Source: Paenibacillus sp. FSL K6-0276
GTDB lineage: Bacteria; Bacillota; Bacilli; Paenibacillales; Paenibacillaceae
Direction: 5' to 3'
DNA: 64,000 nucleotides
Assembly: GCF_037977235.1 (NCBI RefSeq)
Contig: NZ_CP150276.1
Coordinates: 3,782,001-3,846,000, forward strand
Part shown: positions 1 through 8,771 of the stretch, piece by piece
Position numbering within the stretch: position 1 is the stretch's first letter
How the letters are laid out: every line of letters begins with the position of its first letter
Position numbers and translations under genes: made by a program
The notes under the pieces: generated by a model
What the model saw: the letters and a program-made list of their open reading frames with translations, nothing else
What the model was told of the DNA's origin: nothing
The model's database searches: none

Positions 1-1388
1 AAGGATATATCACCTTCACTATAAACAAACACAACTCGTTCTGTAGGGTCCTTTACAAATCGGGTATATCTGCCGATCATAATTTTGGAACCGCCATAGA
101 TCGTTTTGATCACTTCAACTCTGGCTCTGCCTGTATCTTCTAGCATTCTTTCAATCTCTAGCACTCGTTCTTTAATTATTTTTTCCTCACGTTGATGAGA
201 CTGTTTGGTAGCATTCAATTTAACGCGAAGAGCCACTTTATCCGCAGGCAGTTGACCGTTGGTTGCCAATTGATTTAATAGGTACAACGCTTTAGAGGTT
301 TTGTCCTCATTTTCTAGCAACTGACGCAGTGATTGTCGTAGCTCATTAATCTCATTTCTGAGCTCAGGAACTACACCTACCTCAATCGAAGTCGCTGTGG
401 ACATGGTATTGCCTATTGTACGTGCTACGACTCTTTCTCCAGACTGAACAGTTCCGCCAACAATCAGACCCTTAGCTCCGTTACAAAGAACATCCCTGCC
501 AGCACGTATATTGGAATGCATAATGCTCTGGGATACAATTACATCTTCACCTGCTGTTACATTACCATCTTGAATGAAGGAGACCTTTACATTTTTCCCA
601 GCGGTTACATGTCCTTTGTTATAGCCAATAATACCACCCGTAATTTCGATGGATCCACCAGAGATTAATTCTGCTCCTTCTACTCCACCAACTACACGGA
701 TATCACCGGCGGACTTTACTGAGAATCCTGACAGTACGTTTCCCCGAATTACAACTGTACCTACAAAATCAATGTTCCCCGTGCTGTAATCCACATCACC
801 ATTCACTTCATACACAGGAAACACATTGATTTTACCGCTATCGGTTAAAGTAACTAGACCGTCTATAGCGGCATACATTGAAGTTCCATTGTTATCAACA
901 AGTACGTTCTTTCCGATTTTAAAATGAGCTTCCTTACCGACTTTGAAAGCAAGCTCATCACCAGTTACAGTCTTTCCATGCTTACCAGGCTGAGCAGGGA
1001 TAATTCTAGCTATCAACTTCCCTTTGAGAACGTTACGAAGCCGAACTAAATCCTTATAATCAACCTTACCATCCGCTTTCTCAAGCGGCTTGCGATCCTC
1101 TTCCAGATCAACAGTGAGCATAATTCGTCCATCGATTCCTTGCTCAGCAGGTTCACCTATAGCAATAGTGACTTTACTCCAAAAAAACTCCTCCGGATGA
1201 CTACAAATACGTTCAACAATATCACGCTGGATACCGTAGCGAATATTGTGACTATGTAGGAAGGGTTCCAATTCTTTAGGTGAGCAGGAAAAATTCTCAT
1301 CCTTTTTGGAGAATTGCAAATACGCGATCCCTTTGTCCTCCGAAAAAGTAATACTCAAGTACTGATTCAAAGCATTTTGACCGATCAA
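1..1388 (-). CDS. FapA/DUF342 family protein (3' part cut by window edge)
   Basis: An open frame runs from a TTG at 1388 to the left edge without a stop, so at least 462 residues are visible and the C-terminus is missing. The TTG is preceded at good distance by AAGGGGGAG. The central part has many short Gly/Val-rich repeats of the form GDV-GDI-ITGGI, the repetitive beta-helix expected of the DUF342/FapA family; the visible C-terminal part is helical and charged. It starts 29 bp after sigD and is probably the next gene of the fla/che transcript. The family has no well-established role in Bacillales. The frame was read by hand from the sequence. Confidence 0.75.
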   Translation of the reverse strand, partial: MIGQNALNQYLSITFSEDKGIAYLQFSKKDENFSCSPKELEPFLHSHNIRYGIQRDIVERICSHPEEFFWSKVTIAIGEPAEQGIDGRIMLTVDLEEDRKPLEKADGKVDYKDLVRLRNVLKGKLIARIIPAQPGKHGKTVTGDELAFKVGKEAHFKIGKNVLVDNNGTSMYAAIDGLVTLTDSGKINVFPVYEVNGDVDYSTGNIDFVGTVVIRGNVLSGFSVKSAGDIRVVGGVEGAELISGGSIEITGGIIGYNKGHVTAGKNVKVSFIQDGNVTAGEDVIVSQSIMHSNIRAGRDVLCNGAKGLIVGGTVQSGERVVARTIGNTMSTATSIEVGVVPELRNEINELRQSLRQLLENEDKTSKALYLLNQLATNGQLPADKVALRVKLNATKQSHQREEKIIKERVLEIERMLEDTGRARVEVIKTIYGGSKIMIGRYTRFVKDPTERVVFVYSEGDIS

Positions 1389-1417
1389 ATTTTGCTCCCC
1401 CTTGTCACCGCTAACGG

Positions 1418-2206
1418 TTAATCGTTCTGCATAAGTAGATCGCGATTCTTCTCAAGCGTTCCCTTCAGCCGCAAAATGGCTTTGGAATGAAGTTGCGAAA
1501 TGCGTGAGGGAGATAATGACATGACCTCTGCGATTTCGCTCAATGATAAATCTTCATAATATAAAAGGGACACAACGGTCCGTTCTTTCACCGTTAATTT
1601 CTCAATACCTTTGGTGAGCGCTTCGCGTAAGTAGAACTCATTTACCTTGCTATCCGGATTCTTAGCTTTGTCGTCCACCAGTATGGACATTCGGGTCTCT
1701 GATTCCTCTTCACGAATCGGGTCTTCCAGTGAACATAGTGACATTACAGCCACATCCTGCAACATATTTTGAAATTCTGTTACACTAATATTCAGGTATA
1801 GACTCATTTCTTCATCACTAACGGATCTTAGGTACTTCTGTTCCAGCTGCTGATAAGCATCCTCGATTTTTTTAGCTTTCTCTCGCACAGATCTAGGTAC
1901 CCAATCACTTTGGCGTAGTGAATCTAATATTGCACCACGTACACGCCAGGAAGCATAAGTCTGAAACTGCAATCCTCGTTTGTAGTCAAATTTTTCAATC
2001 GCATCAATTAGTCCCATTACTCCATTGCTAGCTAAATCATCTTTGGATATATTCTTGGGTAACCCCACAGCCAAACGACTGGATACATAATCTACAATAT
2101 GGAGATAACTCTCTATCAGCTTCTTTTTGGCTTCAGGGTCACTGTGTTCTTTCCACTGTTCCCATAGCTCATCAGTTTCTAATTGAGAAGCTTTACGCTC
2201 GTTCAA
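1418..2206 (-). CDS. sigD: RNA polymerase sigma factor for motility genes (SigD/FliA/WhiG type)
   Basis: A 262-residue sigma-28 type factor that directs transcription of late flagellar and chemotaxis genes such as flagellin. Region 2 is visible around residues 70-115 (FDYKRGLQFQTYASW, then RGAILDSLRQSDWVPR). Region 4 with its helix-turn-helix is near residues 205-250 (LSLSEIAEVMSLSPSRISQL). The start is TTG with AAGGGTG upstream. As in B. subtilis it sits at the distal end of the fla/che operon, where expression depends on how far transcription proceeds. Here a hairpin-forming repeat lies between it and the preceding gene. Confidence 0.96.
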   Translation of the reverse strand: MNERKASQLETDELWEQWKEHSDPEAKKKLIESYLHIVDYVSSRLAVGLPKNISKDDLASNGVMGLIDAIEKFDYKRGLQFQTYASWRVRGAILDSLRQSDWVPRSVREKAKKIEDAYQQLEQKYLRSVSDEEMSLYLNISVTEFQNMLQDVAVMSLCSLEDPIREEESETRMSILVDDKAKNPDSKVNEFYLREALTKGIEKLTVKERTVVSLLYYEDLSLSEIAEVMSLSPSRISQLHSKAILRLKGTLEKNRDLLMQND

Positions 2207-2267
2207 TAGCTTTCACCCTTCCCAAAGTTTAGTCAGAGAGCTTTTCGCGGCGAAACCTGCCTTGTCA

Positions 2268-2370
2268 CAAGCATAAACGCCTTCAGCGTCCTTATAAGGA
2301 CGGTAGCGTTTAAGCGAGAAATATAAGGATAATGTATAACGTGAAACTTATACATTATCCTTATATTTTA
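2268..2370 (+). repeat. Dispersed two-hairpin repeat, copy A
   Basis: First part: palindromic CGTCCTTATAAGGACG flanked by AACGC/GCGTT arms. Second part: a perfect 21-bp inverted repeat (2319-2339 with 2348-2368) around an 8-base loop. It lies between the 136-residue unknown gene and sigD, inside the fla/che operon, in the opposite orientation to transcription. This copy has the most perfect second hairpin of the six. No classic U-tract follows either hairpin in the minus direction. Confidence 0.85.
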
Positions 2371-2398
2371 AGATAACCGATTCCGCCACAGCGCTCGC

Positions 2399-2809
2399 TT
2401 ATTCTTCTTTCAGGTGACGAACGGCCTTGGCCAATTCTTCAGGATCTTTCATGGAGACTAGTTTGGGAGGGGTAAGGGGCTTGAACCCCTCACCGTTCCC
2501 ACTTCCTTGTCCTAGCTTCGGTTTGAGTAGGTTGATTAACTCTTCATCCTCATTAGGAGTACTGATGTCTAGCTTCGCACCAAGTTCCTCTCCAGCAACA
2601 TCCTGTTCTTCCGGAGGCGATGATTGATACACAATAAAACCCAATACCCATCTTAGGAGGAACGCAAGCAGAAACCAGATGATAAATCCAAATAGGCTTC
2701 GTAATAAACTAGTACCAAGAACATTATTACTGTAGGTTACAAAAAAAGTGAATACAAAACCTATCAAACCAAACAGCAAGTTTATCAAAATGTTTCCAAT
2801 CATCTTCAT
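2399..2809 (-). CDS. Unknown membrane protein between cheD and sigD
   Basis: 136 residues. Two hydrophobic segments at about residues 5-28 and 34-58 form a membrane hairpin. A charged cytosolic-type tail follows, ending in a conserved-looking motif (DPEELAKAVRHLKEE). The ATG is 2 bases after the cheD stop codon, so it belongs to the operon. B. subtilis has swrB after sigD; I see no clear likeness to SwrB and its position differs. A role in motility is inferred only from the location. Confidence 0.75.
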   Translation of the reverse strand: MKMIGNILINLLFGLIGFVFTFFVTYSNNVLGTSLLRSLFGFIIWFLLAFLLRWVLGFIVYQSSPPEEQDVAGEELGAKLDISTPNEDEELINLLKPKLGQGSGNGEGFKPLTPPKLVSMKDPEELAKAVRHLKEE

Positions 2810-2811
2810 AA

Positions 2812-3315
2812 TTATATTTCCTTAGCGCCTTTTTGCACACTGCGGATGAACAATACGCCAGTGTTGCAGGCAATTTCTATCGTACGGCCATAATTACCGC
2901 CCGTGTCTTCCGCGACTAACGGAATTTTCAAATTCTCAAGAGCAAGTTTACAAGATTCAACATTACGAGGCCCGATCCTCATGGTGTCGCTCCCCCCGGC
3001 AAAGGCAAACATTTGTGATCCTCCTGCCATCTTGGCCACGATCCGACTCCGAACCGCCCCAAGCTCCAGCAAACGGGATAAGAGCTCCGGCACTGCAGTA
3101 TCTGCAAACTTTGCGATGTTTAACTGTCCTTCCCTAGCAATCTCAGAAGTTGGGAGCATCACATGCGCCATTCCCGCGAGTTTTTTTCCAGGGTCAAACA
3201 ATGTCAATCCCACGCAGGAGCCAAGACCAGTTGTACGAATCAAACTATCCTGGCTTCCAATGTTAAGATCAGCCATCCCTACTTTAATGATGCTTTGTTC
3301 TTCAATCATTTTCAA
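2812..3315 (-). CDS. cheD: Chemoreceptor glutamine deamidase CheD
   Basis: 167 residues. CheD deamidates glutamines of methyl-accepting chemotaxis proteins and binds CheC, raising its phosphatase activity. The catalytic Cys34 (GLGSCVGL) and His51 (GMAHVMLP) are present, with the GGNxGRTIE motif near the C-terminus. The frame opens with TTG at 3315, overlapping the cheC stop by 14 bp; an ATG two codons later (3309) is an alternative. AGGAG precedes both. Confidence 0.96.
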   Translation of the reverse strand: MKMIEEQSIIKVGMADLNIGSQDSLIRTTGLGSCVGLTLFDPGKKLAGMAHVMLPTSEIAREGQLNIAKFADTAVPELLSRLLELGAVRSRIVAKMAGGSQMFAFAGGSDTMRIGPRNVESCKLALENLKIPLVAEDTGGNYGRTIEIACNTGVLFIRSVQKGAKEI

Positions 3316-3928
3316 AAGGAACTCCTAGCGATTTGAAGATTTTCGGGAATGATTCCGGATCGGGAATAAGGAAAAATTGCCCTTCAATTTCGTTTTTCCC
3401 CTCAAAAAAGGTAGTATCGATCAACAATGCATCGTCGCCCATTTGCCCAAATTGCAGCAAACCGTAGCTTAGGATGGCTCCAGCCATATCCATGGCAAGT
3501 GCAGGAACTGTTGGATACATAGAAAGTGAGGTGAAGTCTGCAAGAGAAGATAGGTACGAACCCGCCAAAATATTGCCAATTTCACTCAGCGCGGAAAGTT
3601 CCATCTCTCCAAGTTCTTGATTACTCAAAATCTCGATGCCTGCAATACGACTAAGTAAGTTCATAGCTGCTTCCGGTGAAAGAATGAAAAACAGGTTGCC
3701 CGGAGCTTCACCCTCCACACGTAAGAACACCGCATATACTAATTCTTCTGCTCCACCAACTTTGTCCGAAATCTCTTCAAAGTTGAGAAGTTGTACCTTG
3801 GGAACAGCCATATCAATCGGCTTATTCAAGAGCTGTGATAATGCGGTGGCTGCATTTCCAGCTCCAATATTCCCGACTTCCTTAAGCACATCCATTTTAA
3901 AATCCTTATAGTGCTTAAATAATTCCAC
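3302..3928 (-). CDS. cheC: CheY-P phosphatase CheC
   Basis: 208 residues, start GTG. CheC dephosphorylates CheY-P and takes part in adaptation with CheD. Both phosphatase motifs of the form D/S-x3-E-x2-N are visible: DVLKEVGNIGAGNA near the N-terminus and SALSEIGNILAGSY near residue 110. It overlaps cheD and lies 3 bp after cheW, so co-translation is likely. FliY encoded upstream carries the same two motifs, giving this organism two CheC-type phosphatases. Confidence 0.96.
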   Translation of the reverse strand: MELFKHYKDFKMDVLKEVGNIGAGNAATALSQLLNKPIDMAVPKVQLLNFEEISDKVGGAEELVYAVFLRVEGEAPGNLFFILSPEAAMNLLSRIAGIEILSNQELGEMELSALSEIGNILAGSYLSSLADFTSLSMYPTVPALAMDMAGAILSYGLLQFGQMGDDALLIDTTFFEGKNEIEGQFFLIPDPESFPKIFKSLGVPFEND

Positions 3929-3931
3929 AGG

Positions 3932-4393
3932 TTAGCCCTCTAGGCTTTCTAATTGAACGATTTCGCCTTTGTTAAGCACTTCTGACAAATTCAGCATGAT
4001 CAGCAAGCGCTCTTCACCTATCTTGGCCACCCCATCTAAATACTTCGCTTTGATGCCGCCAACAACATCTGGAGGTGTATCGATAGAATCTCGATTCAAA
4101 TCTATTACATCATTTGCTGAATCAACAATGAAACCTACTTCCATTTCATTAACAGATACGATAATTACACGAGTCTGATCCGTATGTTCAGCCTCTTCGA
4201 TACCAAAGCGGCCCCGAAGATCAATTACAGGAATAACAACACCACGTAAATTAATTACACCTTTGATAAAAGAATACGTTTTTGGTACACGGGTAATTGG
4301 CATCATGCGCTCAATCGTTTGTACCTTCTCAACTTCGATACCGTATTCCTCTGAGCCTAATTTGAACACTATCACTTTAATATCTTCAGCCAT
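3932..4393 (-). CDS. cheW: Chemotaxis coupling protein CheW
   Basis: 153 residues, a single CheW domain (IKVIVFKLGSEEYGI at the start, then VINLRGVVIPVIDLR). It links chemoreceptors to the kinase CheA. The ATG has a strong GGGAGG site. It sits between cheA and cheC as in B. subtilis. Confidence 0.97.
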   Translation of the reverse strand: MAEDIKVIVFKLGSEEYGIEVEKVQTIERMMPITRVPKTYSFIKGVINLRGVVIPVIDLRGRFGIEEAEHTDQTRVIIVSVNEMEVGFIVDSANDVIDLNRDSIDTPPDVVGGIKAKYLDGVAKIGEERLLIMLNLSEVLNKGEIVQLESLEG

Positions 4394-4420
4394 GGAATGA
4401 ACCTCCCTGTTCTATCCTAG

Positions 4421-6490
4421 TTATTTAATAAAAGCGTTCGGATCGATAATAAGTGCTACTTGACCATCCCCAAGTATGGTTGCGCCTGATATCCCTTGAA
4501 TTTCAGGTAAAAATTTACCTAGATTCTTGATTACTATCTCATTCTGACCAATAAAATCCTGTACAGCTAAGGCTACAAGACGTTCACCCTTGCGTACAAC
4601 TACGATCTCTGTCTCTTCTTCAGTACTCTCATCATAATCAGGCACCGAAAAGAGACGACTAAGAGAAACTAATGGAATATGAGAATTCCGGAATTCCAAC
4701 ATTTTGTTACCATGAATCGTACGAATTTGAGTGTTCTTCACGATTCCAGTTTCCACAATAGATGATAATGGAATAGCATACTTCTCAGAGCCCAATCGGA
4801 TAAGCATTGCCGCAATAATGGATAGTGTAAGTGGCAACTGCACTGAGAAATTCGTACCTTTACCTGGTGAAGAATAGATCGTTACATTGCCACCCAGAGA
4901 AGAAATCTTAGCTTTTACAACATCCAGCCCTACGCCACGACCTGAAACATCAGAAATAACCTCTGCCGTGCTGAAACCTGGTGCGAACAGCAATTGATAA
5001 GCTTCCTCATCCGTCATATTGGCTGCCTGCTCTTGTGTAATCACGCCTTTTTTCACAGCAGACTTCAGAACCTTCTCTGGATAAATGCCCGTTCCATCTT
5101 CTTCGATTTCAATAAAGACATGATTTCCACTGTGGAAAGCCCGTAGATGGACCGTTCCAGTCTCTGGTTTACCAGCAGCAATGCGGTCAGCAATGGATTC
5201 GATACCGTGATCAACCGCATTACGTAATAAATGCACGAGCGGATCACCGATTTCGTCGATAACCGTCCGGTCAAGCTCCGTTTCGGCACCGGTTACGATT
5301 AGATCTACTTTCTTGTCAAGTGACTTGGCTAGATCACGAACCATACGTGGAAACCGGTTAAATACGGTATCTACTGGAACCATTCGAAGCTTCATAACAA
5401 TATTCTGGAGATCTCCACTTACTCGGCCCATGTGCTCGACGGTTTCCGTAAGATCACCATTCTGAACCTCAGAAGCCAGCTGCTCCAAACGAACTCGGTC
5501 AATCAGAAGTTCACTAAACAGGTTCATCAACACGTCTAAACGCTCGATATCTACGCGAATCGTACGTGAAGGTGCCCCTCCTGTTTTGGCTCCCGGCTTA
5601 TTACCTTCATCTTTAGTAGACAATGGTTTTGCTGATGCAATTGGAGCAGAAACCGTTTCCGTCTCAATAGCCGTTGCAGCTACCTCAGACACAGCGGTTG
5701 CCGTTTCTTGACCAAGCATTTTCAAAGATTCTTGATCTAGTGTTACAGCCGTTACTTTATCAATTTCAGACAAATTCATAATCATGGCCTGAATTTGATC
5801 AGCGTTTTTTTGGGTTATGTAATAGAGTGAGAAGCTTTGGTCAAATTTCTCTTGTTCTATATCTTGAACGGATGGGAAGGATTTAACAACTTCACCGGAA
5901 CGTTCGAGTAAATCAAACACCATGTATGCACGTACGGCCTTAAGTTGACAATCCTTACGGATCGTTACGTCCACATACAATGCATGATGCCCTTCCTGAA
6001 TCGATTGTTCTAGAACAGAAAATTGGAACTCGTCCAAATGAATTGGCGTTTCGGCTGCTTGTGCAGCAGGTGTAGTAGCAACAGTTGCTGCGCCGCCTGC
6101 AACAGGAATCTCTCCCCGGACGATAGCCTGTAGGGATGAGACGATGTCCGATACATCTGCTTTACCTTCGCCGCCCCTAGTAATATCCTCAACCATAGAC
6201 TCTAAGGCATCCAAACTTTTGAACAACGTATCAAAAATGAAATCCTGCATGCGCAGCTTGTTATTCCGTACAAGATCTAATACATTTTCCATTTGGTGTG
6301 TAAGTGAAGCCAAATCTTCAAAGCCCATAGTCGCTGCCATACCTTTTAAGGTGTGCGCAGAGCGGAATATTACCTGTACAATGCTAAGATCCTCAGGATT
6401 CGCTTCCAGCCCCATCATGCTCTCGTTCAATGACTGCAGATGATCATTCGACTCATCAATAAACATGGATAAATATTGGTTCATGTCCAT
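4421..6490 (-). CDS. cheA: Chemotaxis histidine kinase CheA
   Basis: 689 residues from ATG at 6490, which has GGGGAGGTG upstream; the frame is open 159 bp further but that part overlaps cheB and is unlike CheA. Domains in order: P1 with phospho-acceptor His46 (SAHTLKGMAA), a CheY-binding P2-like region, P3 dimerisation helices near residue 310, the P4 ATPase (HLLRNAVDHGIES as N box, DGTGIYPEK, then GRGVGLDVV), and a C-terminal CheW-like P5 regulatory domain. It phosphorylates CheY and CheB. Confidence 0.97.
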   Translation of the reverse strand: MDMNQYLSMFIDESNDHLQSLNESMMGLEANPEDLSIVQVIFRSAHTLKGMAATMGFEDLASLTHQMENVLDLVRNNKLRMQDFIFDTLFKSLDALESMVEDITRGGEGKADVSDIVSSLQAIVRGEIPVAGGAATVATTPAAQAAETPIHLDEFQFSVLEQSIQEGHHALYVDVTIRKDCQLKAVRAYMVFDLLERSGEVVKSFPSVQDIEQEKFDQSFSLYYITQKNADQIQAMIMNLSEIDKVTAVTLDQESLKMLGQETATAVSEVAATAIETETVSAPIASAKPLSTKDEGNKPGAKTGGAPSRTIRVDIERLDVLMNLFSELLIDRVRLEQLASEVQNGDLTETVEHMGRVSGDLQNIVMKLRMVPVDTVFNRFPRMVRDLAKSLDKKVDLIVTGAETELDRTVIDEIGDPLVHLLRNAVDHGIESIADRIAAGKPETGTVHLRAFHSGNHVFIEIEEDGTGIYPEKVLKSAVKKGVITQEQAANMTDEEAYQLLFAPGFSTAEVISDVSGRGVGLDVVKAKISSLGGNVTIYSSPGKGTNFSVQLPLTLSIIAAMLIRLGSEKYAIPLSSIVETGIVKNTQIRTIHGNKMLEFRNSHIPLVSLSRLFSVPDYDESTEEETEIVVVRKGERLVALAVQDFIGQNEIVIKNLGKFLPEIQGISGATILGDGQVALIIDPNAFIK

Positions 6491-6524
6491 AGTAGAGCAC
6501 CTCCCCTTCGAGTTCGCTTTTCCG

Positions 6525-7856
6525 TTATTTAACGGCTTGCACCAGCCTTGGAGCAATTTCTTGCAAAGGCAGTACATACTTGACGCACTGCAATTCCACC
6601 GCGGATCGCGGCATCCCGTAAACGACACAGGTCTCTTCACTTTCAGCAAAAGTTGAGGTTACTCCTGAGTCATAGAGAGATTTCATCATCCTTGCACCAT
6701 CACTTCCCATCCCTGTCATCAGCAACACGTGCCGATCTAACGATGTGAGTGGCAGCAACGATTCGAATAAAACATCCACAGAAGGTCGGTGGCCATTACG
6801 TGCCTCCTCCTTCGTAAGTACAACCACATATTGCCCTCTAGTTGATGGGGTAACTTGTAAATGATAGCCTCCAGGTGCAATGTAAGCAGCTCCTTTTCGT
6901 AATATCATCCCCTGCTCTGCTTCGACCACTTCTAGCGGACTGAAGGTATTCAGACGCTGAGCTAGTGATTTTGTGAAGTTAGGCGGCATATGCTGCACAA
7001 TAACAATAGGAGCCGGAAAATCCGCAGGAATTTTCTCCAGAAATACCTTTAGCGCACGTGGTCCGCCTGTAGAACAACCAACAGCAACTAATTTGTGCAA
7101 ATCCTTACTACCAATAAGTCGATCCGGAGAAAGTACAGGAGGATCAGAGGATACCTCCACTATAAATTCTAGCACCGGTTTGGGCGGGATCGGTTTATTC
7201 TCTACTTTAGACCTTGGTTTAGTCTTTTCGGATATTGGTGCTCTAGTAGAGATTATTGGTTTAGTTTCTTTTTTAGGGATAGTAGTATCTATTTGCTGCT
7301 TTCCCCGAGGTTTTCTTATCACTTCATTTTTGATAGAAGATTTAAGTGCTACCTTGGGTTTGTCTGGTATCAATCTCGGCGTTGTCGGCAGCAATGTTTC
7401 TAAAGGCGCAATGTCAGGCATACGAAATCCAGATGCTCGTGCTTCACGCTGCTCCCGAGCCAACATAGCTTCTTTCATTTGTTCTCTTAGGGATTCCCCT
7501 ACTCCCGTTATATCCTGAGAGTTGGTTATCGAAGGTTTACGAATGAAATCAAAAGCGCCCCATTCCAGTGCAAGAATGGTTTCCTTCATGCCCTCTTCAT
7601 TGATGCCTGACAACATAATCACAGGCAGCGGATCTGACGCCATTATTATTTTCAGCGCTTCCAGGCCGTTCATCTCCGGCATTTCCACATCCATGGTAAC
7701 TAGATCCGGACGAAGCTCGTTTATTTTCTCAATAGCCTCTCGACCGTTTGTGGCTGTTGCCGTCACCTGAAAGTCAGCGTCATTTTCAATTAAATCGGAA
7801 ATGATCTTGCGCATAAATGCAGAATCATCAACAACCAAAACTTTATATGGCTTCAT
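6525..7856 (-). CDS. cheB: Protein-glutamate methylesterase/response regulator CheB
   Basis: 443 residues. The N-terminal receiver domain has acidic pocket D10/D11 and phospho-acceptor Asp56 (TMDVEMPEMNG). The C-terminal methylesterase has Ser262 (GCSTGGPRA), His289 (VQHMPP) and Asp386 (GMGSDGA). It removes methyl groups from receptors during adaptation. The linker between the domains (about residues 130-250) is Lys/Pro-rich and much longer than usual, since typical CheB is about 350 residues. Confidence 0.96.
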   Translation of the reverse strand: MKPYKVLVVDDSAFMRKIISDLIENDADFQVTATATNGREAIEKINELRPDLVTMDVEMPEMNGLEALKIIMASDPLPVIMLSGINEEGMKETILALEWGAFDFIRKPSITNSQDITGVGESLREQMKEAMLAREQREARASGFRMPDIAPLETLLPTTPRLIPDKPKVALKSSIKNEVIRKPRGKQQIDTTIPKKETKPIISTRAPISEKTKPRSKVENKPIPPKPVLEFIVEVSSDPPVLSPDRLIGSKDLHKLVAVGCSTGGPRALKVFLEKIPADFPAPIVIVQHMPPNFTKSLAQRLNTFSPLEVVEAEQGMILRKGAAYIAPGGYHLQVTPSTRGQYVVVLTKEEARNGHRPSVDVLFESLLPLTSLDRHVLLMTGMGSDGARMMKSLYDSGVTSTFAESEETCVVYGMPRSAVELQCVKYVLPLQEIAPRLVQAVK

Positions 7857-7889
7857 ATCATTTCCACCTCTGTTCCAGATTCAGAACAA

Positions 7890-8771
7890 TTATTTACTTC
7901 GCTTTAACCATTTATGGATAAAGCCTTTAATTCCTTGGACTTTTGTAACTTTTTTACCATCTATGGTCAAATAACTAAAAGCAAGCCGATGTATATCTTT
8001 TGCAGCAAGACTGTTTGGAAAAGCCAATGAGAATGGCGTTTGCCTTTTGACAGCCTGCACTACATGGGCATCTGAGCTTATATGACCAAGATAAGAAACA
8101 TCTAATTGCAAAAAACGACTGGCGGCCATACGGATCTTATCACTTGTAACTAACGCCTCTCTCTCATCACCCGCTTGATTCACAATCAGTTTAAAAGTAA
8201 TCTCCGGATGAGTCCGATTCACAACCTTCATTAATGCATAGGCATCTGTAATAGCAGTTGGCTCTGGTGTTGTAACTACTAGGCAATCGTCCGCAGAGGT
8301 TATAAATTTCATCGTTTCCTTAGATAATCCAGCACCTGTATCGAACAAAATATAATCCATACTGTCCGCTATAAGGGTTATCTGGGCTGTGAAATAATTA
8401 AGATCCGATTCCGAAAGAGAGAACAACTCATCCATGCCCGATCCACCGGCTATAAAAGGGAGCGAATTCGGCCCTAACTGAATAATCTGCTCAATATCCG
8501 CTTCTCTTTTTAAGAGATGATATAGGTTATACTTCGCTGACACACCCATCAACACGTCGATGTTAGCCATCCCAATATCTGCGTCGAACAGCAATACTCG
8601 CTTCCCCATAGCTTTTAAAGTTAAAGCGAAGTTAAGTGTGAAATTTGACTTCCCTACGCCACCTTTACCACTACACACAGTAATGATACGGGCGGATGTT
8701 TCCCCTTTTGCAGCTAGTTTAGGATCCTGACTGGATACAAGCTGTCTTAAGGATTGTGCCTGATCCATCAT
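7890..8771 (-). CDS. flhG: MinD-like ATPase FlhG (YlxH)
   Basis: 293 residues. ParA/MinD-type ATPase with the deviant Walker A (CSGKGGVGKSNF) at about residues 32-45 and a basic, Lys-rich C-terminal tail suited to membrane contact. FlhG works with FlhF to control the number and placement of flagella. Its ATG overlaps the flhF stop codon (ATGA), implying translational coupling. Confidence 0.95.
   Translation of the reverse strand: MMDQAQSLRQLVSSQDPKLAAKGETSARIITVCSGKGGVGKSNFTLNFALTLKAMGKRVLLFDADIGMANIDVLMGVSAKYNLYHLLKREADIEQIIQLGPNSLPFIAGGSGMDELFSLSESDLNYFTAQITLIADSMDYILFDTGAGLSKETMKFITSADDCLVVTTPEPTAITDAYALMKVVNRTHPEITFKLIVNQAGDEREALVTSDKIRMAASRFLQLDVSYLGHISSDAHVVQAVKRQTPFSLAFPNSLAAKDIHRLAFSYLTIDGKKVTKVQGIKGFIHKWLKRSK

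Noticed and set aside
6491..6649. 53-codon N-terminal extension of CheA
   Set aside because: It overlaps the cheB 3' end in another frame, is Cys/Trp-rich and unlike CheA; a strong ribosome site precedes the ATG at 6490.
6973..7518. 181-codon plus-strand frame opposite cheB
   Set aside because: Antisense shadow of the CheB linker; no ribosome site and no family likeness.
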